From NCBI GenBank assembly GCA_030841765.1, contig JAUUSS010000037.1, forward strand, positions 1 to 19,214: a stretch of DNA of 19,214 nt. The letters are read 5' to 3'. The notes under the pieces are model-generated. The model ran no database searches and was not told the DNA's origin. It saw only the letters and a program-made list of their open reading frames with translations. Origin of the DNA: Collinsella aerofaciens. GTDB taxonomy: Bacteria; Actinomycetota; Coriobacteriia; Coriobacteriales; Coriobacteriaceae. Every line of letters begins with the position of its first letter. The stretch's first letter is position 1. The position numbers and the translations under genes are program-made. Shown piece by piece: positions 8,035-15,041 of the stretch.

Positions 8035-9837
8035 TTACGCCTCCAAGAATGCGCCGGTCTGACGGCTCCACAGGCTCGCGTACTCGCCACCCGCCTCGAC
8101 GAGCTGCGTATGCGTGCCGTCCTCGACAATCTCGCCATCGGCCAGCACCACAATGCGGTCAAGCGCCGCCACGGTGGACAGGCGGTGCGCCACCACAATG
8201 GAGGTGCGGCCGCGCATCAGATTCTCGAGCGCCTCCTGCACCAACGCCTCGGACTCGCTGTCCAAGGCAGACGTCGCCTCGTCGAGCACCAGAATCGGCG
8301 CGTCGGTTAGGATGGCGCGGGCGATAGCCACGCGCTGACGCTGACCGCCAGAGAGCTTGACGCCGCGCTCGCCCACCATAGTGTCAAAGCCACGGGGCAA
8401 GCGGTCGATAAACTCGGTCGCATTAGCCAAGCGAGCCGCCTCGCGAATCTGCTCATCAGTGGCGTTGGGACGACCGTAGGCAATGTTTTCGCGAATGGAG
8501 CGGTGGAACAGCAGCGCCTCCTGCGGCACGTAGGCAACCTGACGGCGCAGGCTCTGCTGCGTGCAGCGCGAGACGTCCTGGCCGTCCACGAGCACGCGGC
8601 CGCCCTGTACATCGTCCAGGCGCAACAACAACTTGGTGAGCGTCGTCTTGCCCGAGCCCGATTTGCCCACCAGGCCCACGCGCTGGCCCGCCGCCACATG
8701 AAGTGTCAGGTCATCGAACACGCTCTCGCCCGCCGCAGCGTCACGGTACGCAAAGCTCAGCTGCTCAAAATCAATCGCGCCCTCGGTCACTTTGAGCTCG
8801 GGGGCGTCCGGGTCATCTGCCACCAAACGTGGCTCGTCCAGCACGCGCGTCATCTCGGCCGCATCGCCGAGCGCGCGGTTGATGCGCTGCATCATGGAGC
8901 TTACGTAGTTCAGGCGCATGGTGAGGTTATAGGTGTAGGTAAAGATCATGACGAGCGAGCCGGCCGAGATGCCAAACCACGCGTTGCCGCCCGCCACGAA
9001 TACGCTCACCACGGCCATGGTGATGACGATAAGACCCGAGGTCGTAAAGTTGCGCTGCATCATGGCGTGCATCGAGACCGTCTCGGCATCGCGCGCGGCA
9101 CGATCAGCGGCGTCGAACAGATCACGTTCAAAGTCCTCGCGCCCGCAGGTCTTGACGGCCAAGATGTTCGTGACCGCGTCGGAGAGCACGCCCGAGAGCT
9201 TGTTCTGCGCGGCGGACGTCGCGGCCGAAAGCGGCATGATGCGCTTGTACATAAGCCAGACAAACGCGATGTAGACGGCCATGATGCACACCAGGATCAC
9301 GGTAAACGTCGGCACCACCGGGGCGAGCGCCGCCACCGTGCAGATGACCGAGGTGATGGTGGGGATGAGCGAATACACCGTCACGTCGACCAGCCCCGTA
9401 TAGCCGCTCATAAAACGGCTCGTCTGGCTCACGAGCGATCCGCCAAAGCGGCTGGTGTGAAATGTCATGGATTGATTGGAGAGCGTGTCGAAGCACAGGC
9501 GCGCCAGGTGATAGTTGCCCGCAATCTCGAGCTTGTAGACGGTGTAGTCCTGCAGCTTGGAGAGGATTTGGCCCACCAGGTTAACGAGTACGAGCGCCAG
9601 GATATAGGGGCCGAAGACCTCAAACACCTGATCACCCGCCACGGGACCGGCTTGAACGCGGTCGACAATGAGGGCCATCACATAGGTATTGGCAAACGTC
9701 AGCAAAAAGATGTAGCCCGCCGACGAGAACACCGAGAGAAAGACAATCAGCGGCTGCGTGCGCGTGACACCCCAAAACCGCTGCAGCGTGCGGCGCACGG
9801 TGGAGCGTTTCAGCGGACTGGTGTTTCTCTGAGACAT
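8035..9837 (-). CDS. ABC exporter half-transporter (membrane plus ATPase domains)
   Basis: This 600-residue type IV ABC exporter subunit has an N-terminal six-helix domain (about 25-325) and a C-terminal ATPase. The ATPase has Walker A GKSGSGKT (391-398), Q-loop YVPQE, signature LSGGQ (495-499), Walker B ILVLDE ending at E520, and switch H551 in VAHRLST. All catalytic residues are intact, so it could act as a homodimer; no partner half is encoded beside it. Substrates of this family include drugs, lipids and peptides and cannot be read from sequence. The ATG at 9837 has AAAGGA upstream; an in-frame start 12 codons earlier has none. It is bounded upstream by the rmuC terminator. Confidence 0.92.
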   Translation of the reverse strand: MSQRNTSPLKRSTVRRTLQRFWGVTRTQPLIVFLSVFSSAGYIFLLTFANTYVMALIVDRVQAGPVAGDQVFEVFGPYILALVLVNLVGQILSKLQDYTVYKLEIAGNYHLARLCFDTLSNQSMTFHTSRFGGSLVSQTSRFMSGYTGLVDVTVYSLIPTITSVICTVAALAPVVPTFTVILVCIMAVYIAFVWLMYKRIMPLSAATSAAQNKLSGVLSDAVTNILAVKTCGREDFERDLFDAADRAARDAETVSMHAMMQRNFTTSGLIVITMAVVSVFVAGGNAWFGISAGSLVMIFTYTYNLTMRLNYVSSMMQRINRALGDAAEMTRVLDEPRLVADDPDAPELKVTEGAIDFEQLSFAYRDAAAGESVFDDLTLHVAAGQRVGLVGKSGSGKTTLTKLLLRLDDVQGGRVLVDGQDVSRCTQQSLRRQVAYVPQEALLFHRSIRENIAYGRPNATDEQIREAARLANATEFIDRLPRGFDTMVGERGVKLSGGQRQRVAIARAILTDAPILVLDEATSALDSESEALVQEALENLMRGRTSIVVAHRLSTVAALDRIVVLADGEIVEDGTHTQLVEAGGEYASLWSRQTGAFLEA

Positions 9838-9910
9838 GGGCTTCCTTTCGCGTCTGATAGGGCGAAACGCCATTGTTGCACACTAAAGCGCACTTCAGGC
9901 AAGCGCGATG

Positions 9911-9957
9911 TGAAAGGCAGCGGGGTGCCCGCGTTTGCGCCGGTGCCCCGCTGCCTT
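9911..9957 (-). terminator. Long-stem terminator after rmuC
   Basis: A perfect 12-bp stem (9914-9925 with 9946-9957) begins eight bases after the rmuC stop. On the minus strand it is followed only by TTTCA, so the T-tract is poor, but the position and stem strength support a transcript end. Confidence 0.65.
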
Positions 9958-9964
9958 GTTGCAA

Positions 9965-11320
9965 TTAGTCCTCGTCTTCTTGGTCTGTGGAAAGGCCCGC
10001 GGGCGTGAGTCCCAAGATCTCATCGGCTTGGTCGGCGTCTTCCAGCGCGTCGATATCCTTGAGTTTGCGCTCCATGACGTTGGTGCGCGTGGTGATAATG
10101 CCCTCGACCGTTTTACCCGCGGTCTCGATCTGCTGCTGGGCGCGGCGCAGCGCCTTTTGATAGCGCGGCATCTCGGCCTTGACGGCGGAGAGCACTCGCA
10201 GTACATCGTCGGTGCGTTTTTGCAGCCTAAACGTCTGGTAGCTCATCTGCAGGCTGTTGAGAATGGCCGCCATGGTGCTGGGGCCGGCAACGTTGACGTG
10301 ATAGTCGCGGCCCAGGGTCTCGATAAGCCCGGAGCGGCTGACGACCTCGGCGTACAGCCCTTCAAACGGCACGAACATGATGCCAAAGTTGGTCGTTGCC
10401 GGCACACTCAGGTACTTTTCGCAAATGTCCTTTGCCTCGCGCTTGACCATGGTGTCGAGCGTCTTGCGCGCAGCCGCCACGGTCTCCGCATCGCCCGACT
10501 CCTGCGCGTCGAGCAAGTGCTCGTACGCGTCGCCCGGGAATTTGGAGTCGATCGGCAGCAGCACGGGATCGCCCTCGTCCACCGGCAGCTTGACGGCAAA
10601 CTCAACGCGCTCCGAGGCGCCGGGCTTGGTGGCGACGTTTTCCAGATACTGGTCGGGCGTAAGGATGTCCGCCAGGATCGCGCCCAGCTGCACCTCGCCC
10701 AAAATGCCGCGCGCCTTGACGTTGCCCAGCACGCGCTTAAGGTCGCCCACGCCGGTGGCGATAGACTGCATGTCGCCCAGACCCTTGTACACGGCCTCGA
10801 GCTGGTCGCTCACTTGCTTAAACGATGCAGACAGACGGTCGTTGAGCGTACGGGAGAGTTTCTCGTCCACCGTCGCGCGCATCTGATCGAGCTGCATGTT
10901 GTTGTCCTTGCGGATGGCGCCCAGCTGTGCATCGACCGTCTCGCGCACCTTGTCCAGGCGGCGCTCGATGCCCTCGCGGTTGGCGCCAAGCTGTTGGGCC
11001 GTCTCGCGGCGCAGGTCATCCATACGGTCGCCGGCCTGCGAGAACTCGCGCGCAATGGTCAGGTAGCGCTGCTGCTCCACGGCCGCATCGGTTGTCTGCT
11101 GCTGCGCGATGGCATTTGCCGTGCGGCGGGTTTCTGCCAGCGCGACGTTGAGGGCATCGAGCGCGCTGTTGGCCTGCTCGAGCGCCGCGAGCGTCTCCGC
11201 GTCGTTGCCGCCACGCTCTCGCAACTCGGCACGAAGGCCTTTAAGCTGCAGGGCGCAAACCACAGCAACTCCCACCGCCACCAAGGCAATCACAACAAGC
11301 GCAATATCAATAGCAGACAT
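9965..11320 (-). CDS. rmuC: RmuC-family DNA recombination protein
   Basis: This 451-residue protein has one N-terminal membrane helix (about 4-26), a long coiled coil (about 30-200) and the RmuC domain (about 180-430, including ARGILGEVQLG, LPIDSKFP and FVPFEGLYAEV). RmuC limits inversions at short inverted repeats in E. coli and has a PD-(D/E)XK-nuclease-like core; its reaction is not settled. The C-terminal tail is acidic. I chose the ATG at 11320 (MSAIDIALVV), which puts the membrane helix at the very start and has GCGGAG just upstream. It lies 51 bases after the HTH gene, with no terminator seen between them. Confidence 0.93.
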   Translation of the reverse strand: MSAIDIALVVIALVAVGVAVVCALQLKGLRAELRERGGNDAETLAALEQANSALDALNVALAETRRTANAIAQQQTTDAAVEQQRYLTIAREFSQAGDRMDDLRRETAQQLGANREGIERRLDKVRETVDAQLGAIRKDNNMQLDQMRATVDEKLSRTLNDRLSASFKQVSDQLEAVYKGLGDMQSIATGVGDLKRVLGNVKARGILGEVQLGAILADILTPDQYLENVATKPGASERVEFAVKLPVDEGDPVLLPIDSKFPGDAYEHLLDAQESGDAETVAAARKTLDTMVKREAKDICEKYLSVPATTNFGIMFVPFEGLYAEVVSRSGLIETLGRDYHVNVAGPSTMAAILNSLQMSYQTFRLQKRTDDVLRVLSAVKAEMPRYQKALRRAQQQIETAGKTVEGIITTRTNVMERKLKDIDALEDADQADEILGLTPAGLSTDQEDED

Positions 11321-11371
11321 AGACTCCGCCCAACAAACCCAATCGATCATCAATCAAAACTGCGATCAATC

Positions 11372-11935
11372 TTACCCCGCCACACGCACCGGGCGCCCGG
11401 CCCCTTCTTGGGTGCCCCTCTCCTCCGCATATTCCATAATGCGGCGCGCCGTCTCCCTGCTCACCTTTGAGTCATCGCCGGCTAAGTATGCGTACACGTT
11501 TCCCTTATTCAGATTCAAATCGCGGCAGAGACCGTAGCGCGTGCCGCCCGATTCCTCTAGCGCTCCCAATGTTCTTTTTCGCATCAGGGCGTTGATCCTT
11601 CTGTCCGCCACTGGCTTTTCCTTCACCGCTCTATACGCACGCCAAACGTTGGCATAACGGTTGGGGAGCTCACTTTTGGCACATAGAGACGCCATACCAC
11701 CCGCTTGATCGTACAAGGACAAAACGCCTCGGTAATCCTCTTCCATCCACGAACCCTCGGATAAACCCAGAACGTATTCGGCTTTTCCTTGCGCCAAAGC
11801 GAGCAAAAACAGAGGCTCCGCCACGCGCGGCGCAACCGTCGTCGCCTGCTCAACCAGTTTTCTAAAACTCAGCGACTGCTGTCCGGATAGCTCTCGGCAA
11901 TAGCCTTTTAAGAATCCCTCAAAGGTCAGATTCAA
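11372..11935 (-). CDS. Helix-turn-helix protein, probable partner of the nucleotidyltransferase
   Basis: I do not recognise this 187-residue protein as a named family. The C-terminal part (about 131-170, TRYGLCRDLNLNKGNVYAYLAGDDSKVS) looks like an XRE-type helix-turn-helix; the N-terminal 120 residues are helical and unassigned. It most likely starts at the TTG at 11935: AAAGGAGG lies eight bases upstream, and the TTG shares bases with the TGA of the nucleotidyltransferase gene (TTGA overlap). This implies translational coupling and near-equal synthesis. By context it may be an antitoxin or autorepressor of the pair. A regulator unrelated to its neighbour is the alternative. The low-GC codon use matches the partner gene and differs from rmuC. 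Confidence 0.75.
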   Translation of the reverse strand: MNLTFEGFLKGYCRELSGQQSLSFRKLVEQATTVAPRVAEPLFLLALAQGKAEYVLGLSEGSWMEEDYRGVLSLYDQAGGMASLCAKSELPNRYANVWRAYRAVKEKPVADRRINALMRKRTLGALEESGGTRYGLCRDLNLNKGNVYAYLAGDDSKVSRETARRIMEYAEERGTQEGAGRPVRVAG

Positions 11936-12462
11936 CCGAGCACCTCCTTTTTGTATTGCCTGTATGCGCAGACCATCTCTTGATAACTCCGCTCCGAAGG
12001 CGACGACGCCAGCGCCTCCCCCTCGTCGAATATAAGCCGTTCGAGCAGTCCCCAATCAAGTCGGTCGACGAATGCCTGACTATGAAGATCGACGATGTCG
12101 TTCGGACGGTAGGCATAGAGCTTCATTACCGCCAGATCCTCCAAGGATGGCGTAAAGTACCTGATAAAACGCGCCCCAATATCTAAGGGAATCATACGAT
12201 CTTCGTAATTGAATGGCATCTGATCGCAATATGCCACCGCCATACCATTCACCTCGGGGTATCGAGCTATGATCTCGCGGAGGCACCTGTCTGCCTCAAA
12301 CACATCAATGTCATGTGTAACCGACCGATTCGTCACATCGTTTAGCATGAAGGCGCTTCCTCCCACCAATACAACGCTCGGCCTATCGTCTCTTGGACCT
12401 ATTTCCAGCTCCGCCTCTTCGTCAATGCCCAAAAGAGTCTGCTCTAAATCCTGCTTATACAT
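11932..12462 (-). CDS. Nucleotidyltransferase (DUF6036/AbiEii-like fold)
   Basis: This 176-residue protein has the minimal polymerase-beta-type nucleotidyltransferase signature: VVLVGGSA (31-37) followed by DID (51-53), then PLDIGARFI and EDLAVMKLYAYRPNDIVDL, which matches the conserved helix of AbiEii/DUF6036-like proteins. Known relatives act as toxins that add nucleotides to tRNA or as enzymes of toxin-antitoxin and phage-defence modules. Others have housekeeping or unknown roles. AGGA precedes the ATG. It overlaps the downstream HTH gene by the TTGA junction. In AbiE the regulator comes first and the transferase second; here the order is reversed. Base use is less GC-rich than in neighbours, hinting at transfer. 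Toxin activity is inference. Confidence 0.85.
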   Translation of the reverse strand: MYKQDLEQTLLGIDEEAELEIGPRDDRPSVVLVGGSAFMLNDVTNRSVTHDIDVFEADRCLREIIARYPEVNGMAVAYCDQMPFNYEDRMIPLDIGARFIRYFTPSLEDLAVMKLYAYRPNDIVDLHSQAFVDRLDWGLLERLIFDEGEALASSPSERSYQEMVCAYRQYKKEVLG

Positions 12463-12474
12463 AGCAAATCCTAT

Positions 12475-12495
12475 TATTATTCATCTTCAATAATA
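12475..12495. promoter_or_regulatory. AT-rich inverted repeat upstream of the nucleotidyltransferase gene
   Basis: TATTATT and AATAATA form perfect 7-base arms around a 7-base spacer, 12 bases before the start codon. The position would let a bound repressor block the promoter or ribosome site, as toxin-antitoxin modules commonly do through their HTH partner. TATTAT here could also serve as the -10 box, but no good -35 is visible. Confidence 0.4.
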
Positions 12496-12585
12496 CTATT
12501 CAGTCGCACGACAGGACCCACAGGATGCAAGAATTTTACTCGTGGCGATAATTCGTACACCCTGGAAGTCCTAATGTGACAAACG

Positions 12586-13020
12586 CTAACTCTCCCAGCC
12601 GGCGCGGATGGTTGTTGCGACATCGCCTAGGCGCTGGCCCAGGGCCGCTAGATGCTGGAGCACCTCATTGGGCGAGGCACCGTTGAGAATGCACGTGAGG
12701 GCATATGAGGCCAAGAAGATTGCCGCAAGTCCTAGCGGAATGAGCACGATCATCGCCAATGTGCGCAGGCGCTGGCCCACGCGGCGACGACGCGCACGAC
12801 GCTTGTCGAACGCGAGCTCCTGCGCATATGAATCTTGCTGTACGGAATAGGCCTCTGGTGCCGATTCGCACCCGGGCACGGCTGCAGGTACAGCAGCGGG
12901 CACGACGTTTTGCACGGGCGCCTGGTTGGCAACCCCTTGCATTTGCATCTCTATAAGCCGCCGCTGCTGCCGCAGCATGCGCTCGGCTTGTTGCTGTGGG
13001 GTCTCAAGAAACAGGTCCAT
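12586..13020 (-). CDS. Hypothetical single-pass membrane protein
   Basis: This 144-residue protein belongs to no family I recognise. It has a Gln-rich amphipathic N-terminus (MDLFLETPQQQAERMLRQQR), a Pro/Ala/Val linker (about 34-50), a strongly basic patch (DKRRARRRRVGQRLR, 72-86) and then one hydrophobic helix (about 87-111), followed by a short tail. The basic patch before the helix predicts a cytoplasmic N-terminus. GGAGG lies five bases before the ATG at 13020, which I prefer over the in-frame TTG four codons earlier. No obvious terminator follows. Its coding bias matches the rest of the chromosome, so it is probably a real lineage-specific gene. Confidence 0.7.
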   Translation of the reverse strand: MDLFLETPQQQAERMLRQQRRLIEMQMQGVANQAPVQNVVPAAVPAAVPGCESAPEAYSVQQDSYAQELAFDKRRARRRRVGQRLRTLAMIVLIPLGLAAIFLASYALTCILNGASPNEVLQHLAALGQRLGDVATTIRAGWES

Positions 13021-13273
13021 GTTGGCCTCCAAAATCGGAGCGTTCGACGCTTACGACCAGCATCCCGCACCGCCATGACCGCGACAACGCAATCGCCGGC
13101 AATAGCCACAAAGTTTCTTTTGCTCAAAAGCTGTCGAAAAGCTCAACAACTCCCCTACCAGCACTTTCTCTGAGCTTTTTTCGCCAGCAATCTTTTGGCC
13201 TTCCACCCTTACGCCAACTGACCAAAATCTAACCAAAAGCTTGACGAAAATTGTGGAGACCGGGACCCCACAC
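13021..13273. other. Intergenic leader region of the one-helix protein gene
   Basis: No convincing gene is seen. The stretch is AT-richer than the genes around it. AAAAGCT occurs at 13126-13132, 13137-13143 and 13235-13241, and inverted at 13173-13179. A weak minus-strand promoter reading (TTGAGC, 17 bases, TATTGC) overlaps the first two copies. Function is not established. Confidence 0.4.
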
Positions 13274-13301
13274 AAAAAGTGCCGCCCCAAAGGGGCGGCA
13301 C
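13274..13301 (-). terminator. Rho-independent terminator of the four-helix membrane protein gene
   Basis: On the minus strand GTGCCGCCCC, a three-base loop and GGGGCGGCAC are followed by TTTTTGTG. The 10-bp stem is identical to that of the terminator at 14202-14231. Confidence 0.92.
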
Positions 13302-13343
13302 ACAAACCAATCTATTAGCCAAAACTCGTTGGCAAGCCCGCGT

Positions 13344-13429
13344 CGTCAGACCCGCGGCGCATGCCTTTGCCTCGCGTGACTCTGCGAAGCCGTGAGCGAG
13401 AGGGAAAGGGATGCGCCGCGGGTCTGACG
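13344..13429. repeat. Long hairpin repeat, copy 1 (conserved core, unique stem)
   Basis: Perfect 19-base arms (13344-13362 and 13411-13429; left arm CGTCAGACCCGCGGCGCAT) enclose an interior that continues to pair imperfectly: CCTTT/AAAGG, CCTC/GAGG and a small GC-GAA-GC tip. The central 52 bases (13361-13412) match copy 2 (14299-14350) at 48 positions. Outside the core the arms of the two copies are unrelated. It lies 54 bases after the stop of the membrane protein gene and 42 bases before its terminator, so it would be part of that mRNA's 3' end. It could be an RNA structure or a small mobile palindrome. Confidence 0.88.
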
Positions 13430-13483
13430 TCCGGAGCGGTGAAACCAGCAGTTGCCCTGCGCTCCGTGGTCGGTGAGGACAGA

Positions 13484-14116
13484 CTACATGCCCGCGAGAC
13501 CGCGGGCGGCGGTGGCGCACATAAACGCCAAGGCTAAAATCACGAGCGAGCCCGCAATGTCTGCCAGCACGCCCATTGCACGACGCTCAAACAACCAGCT
13601 CTCAAAGTGCGGGGCGACGTTGCGCCAAACACGCCACAGCAAGATGCCCATACCGATGACGCCTGGGATATTGAGCAGTAGGATCTCGGAGCACAAAAGA
13701 CCGATCAGGTTGCCGGCGGCAAAACCAGCGTCGCCCTCGCAGTATTTGCGATAAATCATGTACAACATGTACGCCACAAACGGCTGCAGGCACGCAGAGA
13801 TAAACGTAACCACCATCGAGGGGTCCTGAGAAAAGACATCGGTGAGTTTATCGACACTCGTGGCATCTTTCGAAGCCAAGAACAAGCCAATGACCACCAC
13901 GGGCACCACGCCCAAGATAACCTCGACCAGAGTAAACAACTTAGCAGTCAGATCCTCGCTAGCCGTATTGAGGTGAGGCGCCCACTCAGGATGAGCATGC
14001 GCGCCAACCTTCTTGTCCTTCTCGACACGATCGACCTTTTTACCCTCGGCAACCCGACGACCAGGATCCTTGCGAGTTCCCGCCGCAGCAACCCGAGCCC
14101 GAGACTTCTTACCCAT
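13484..14116 (-). CDS. Hypothetical four-helix membrane protein
   Basis: This 210-residue protein has a very basic, soluble N-terminus (about 1-40, rich in Lys and Arg), then four predicted membrane helices at about 60-81, 101-122, 133-161 and 181-205. I recognise no enzymatic motif. I chose the ATG at 14116, with GAGG about nine bases upstream; GTG and TTG codons just before it are possible alternatives. The gene is a single transcription unit: the rubrerythrin terminator lies upstream and its own terminator downstream after hairpin copy 1. The basic tail could contact nucleic acid or membrane lipid, but that is a guess. Confidence 0.8.
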   Translation of the reverse strand: MGKKSRARVAAAGTRKDPGRRVAEGKKVDRVEKDKKVGAHAHPEWAPHLNTASEDLTAKLFTLVEVILGVVPVVVIGLFLASKDATSVDKLTDVFSQDPSMVVTFISACLQPFVAYMLYMIYRKYCEGDAGFAAGNLIGLLCSEILLLNIPGVIGMGILLWRVWRNVAPHFESWLFERRAMGVLADIAGSLVILALAFMCATAARGLAGM

Positions 14117-14201
14117 AACCAACACCTCACAAGAGGAAACGAATAGCCAACGCTACCCAGTGTACCCTCTAAGCAACGTCACCGCCCCAACCGGCCCCCA
14201 C

Positions 14202-14231
14202 AAAAACGTGCCGCCCCATAAGGGGCGGCAC
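14202..14231 (-). terminator. Rho-independent terminator of rubrerythrin
   Basis: On the minus strand GTGCCGCCCC, a four-base loop and GGGGCGGCAC are followed by GTTTTTGTG. It closes the rubrerythrin transcript after hairpin copy 2. Confidence 0.93.
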
Positions 14232-14280
14232 ACAAACTTCTTATCAGCTTTTCTGTAACGAGCACGCGACGACCCAACGC

Positions 14281-14368
14281 CGGAGCGCAGGGCGGGAAAT
14301 GCCTTTGCCTCGCGCGACCCTGCGCAGCCGTGAGCGAGAGGGAAAGGCATTTCCCGCCCTGCGCTCCG
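14281..14368. repeat. Long hairpin repeat, copy 2 (conserved core, unique stem)
   Basis: Arms of 26 bases (14281-14306 and 14343-14368) are perfectly complementary, starting CGGAGCGCAGGGCGGGAA. The interior pairs further (CCTC/GAGG) and shares the 52-base core with copy 1, with four differences. One of them (C at 14348 against G at 13410) restores a pair that is broken in copy 1. It begins 19 bases after the rubrerythrin stop and ends 49 bases before the terminator. Same position relative to gene and terminator as copy 1. Confidence 0.9.
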
Positions 14369-14387
14369 CAGCAGCCAGCGCCAAGCG

Positions 14388-14927
14388 CTAGTAGTTCACC
14401 ACCTGCTCCTCAAAGTACGCCTTCGGGTGGTTACACACCGGGCACACCTCAGGCGCCTCGGCACCAACGTGCAGGTGCCCGCAGTTCAGGCACTTCCACA
14501 CCTTTACGCCCTCACGCTCAAACACCTCGCCCGACTCAATGCGCTCGACAAGCTTGTTATAGCGCTCCTCGTGGGCCTTCTCGACAGCACCGACGCCACG
14601 GAACTTTGCGGCGATCTCGGTAAAGCCCTCCTCCTCGGCGGTCTTGGCGAACTCGTCGTACATCGTGGTCCACTCGTAGTTCTCGCCCGCAGCGGCATCA
14701 CGCAGATTGTCCAGGGTATCGGGGACGGCGCCGTCGTGCAGATACTTAAACCACAGCTTGGCGTGCTCGGACTCGTTGCCCGCCGTCTCGGCAAAAATAT
14801 TCGAGATCTGAACGTAGCCGTCCTTTTTGGCCTTGGATGCATAGTAGCGATACTTGGTGTGTGCCTGGGACTCACCGGCAAAAGCGGTCTCGAGGTTCTT
14901 CTTGGTTTGGGAATTCTCAAAATCCAT
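14388..14927 (-). CDS. rbr: Rubrerythrin (peroxide-reducing di-iron protein)
   Basis: This 179-residue protein reduces hydrogen peroxide in anaerobes, taking electrons from NADH through rubredoxin-type carriers. The four-helix di-iron domain has E19 and the ExxH pairs E52-H55 and E116-H119, with E82 also a likely ligand. The C-terminal rubredoxin-like iron site has C146, C149, C162 and C165 (CLNCGH and CPVC). I chose the ATG at 14927, with AAGGGAAG upstream. It is a single transcription unit, downstream of the Rrf2/MutY-like operon and separated by 114 bases. The setting suggests a local oxidative-stress group. The mRNA ends in hairpin copy 2 and a terminator. Confidence 0.96.
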   Translation of the reverse strand: MDFENSQTKKNLETAFAGESQAHTKYRYYASKAKKDGYVQISNIFAETAGNESEHAKLWFKYLHDGAVPDTLDNLRDAAAGENYEWTTMYDEFAKTAEEEGFTEIAAKFRGVGAVEKAHEERYNKLVERIESGEVFEREGVKVWKCLNCGHLHVGAEAPEVCPVCNHPKAYFEEQVVNY

Positions 14928-15041
14928 AGGTGTACTTCCCTTCAACGCATGCCGCCCGTAGGCTTCGAGCGGCCTCGTCTCTAGGATGCCCTCATGCCGA
15001 AAATCTAAACCTTACAATCCTGTTCTTCAGATTTGCACAGG

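Noticed and set aside
7306..11390. Nth and the HTH protein both end in VRVAG before the stop
   Set aside because: Five residues in GC-rich codons, with different synonymous bases and no further similarity; most likely chance.
11389..11400. Perfect palindrome CCGGGCGCCCGG near the end of the HTH gene
   Set aside because: It lies within codons for a Gly/Arg/Pro-rich tail and has no T-run; too little to call a site.
13490..13507. GCCCGCG/CGCGGGC hairpin at the end of the four-helix membrane protein gene
   Set aside because: Falls inside the last codons with no T-run; the clear terminator is at 13274-13301.
13209..14350. Two minus-strand reading frames sharing the peptide PLAHG-x-A-x-SREAKA, suggesting a small protein family
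   Set aside because: The peptides lie exactly in the conserved core of the two hairpins and are explained by the DNA repeat. They have no ribosome sites and run through terminators.
13344..14368. Hairpins as integron attC sites
   Set aside because: No GTTRRRY/RYYYAAC core sites at the ends and no integrase in the window.
13274..14368. Repeats as a CRISPR array
   Set aside because: Only two copies, about 940 bases apart with a gene between, and no regular spacers.
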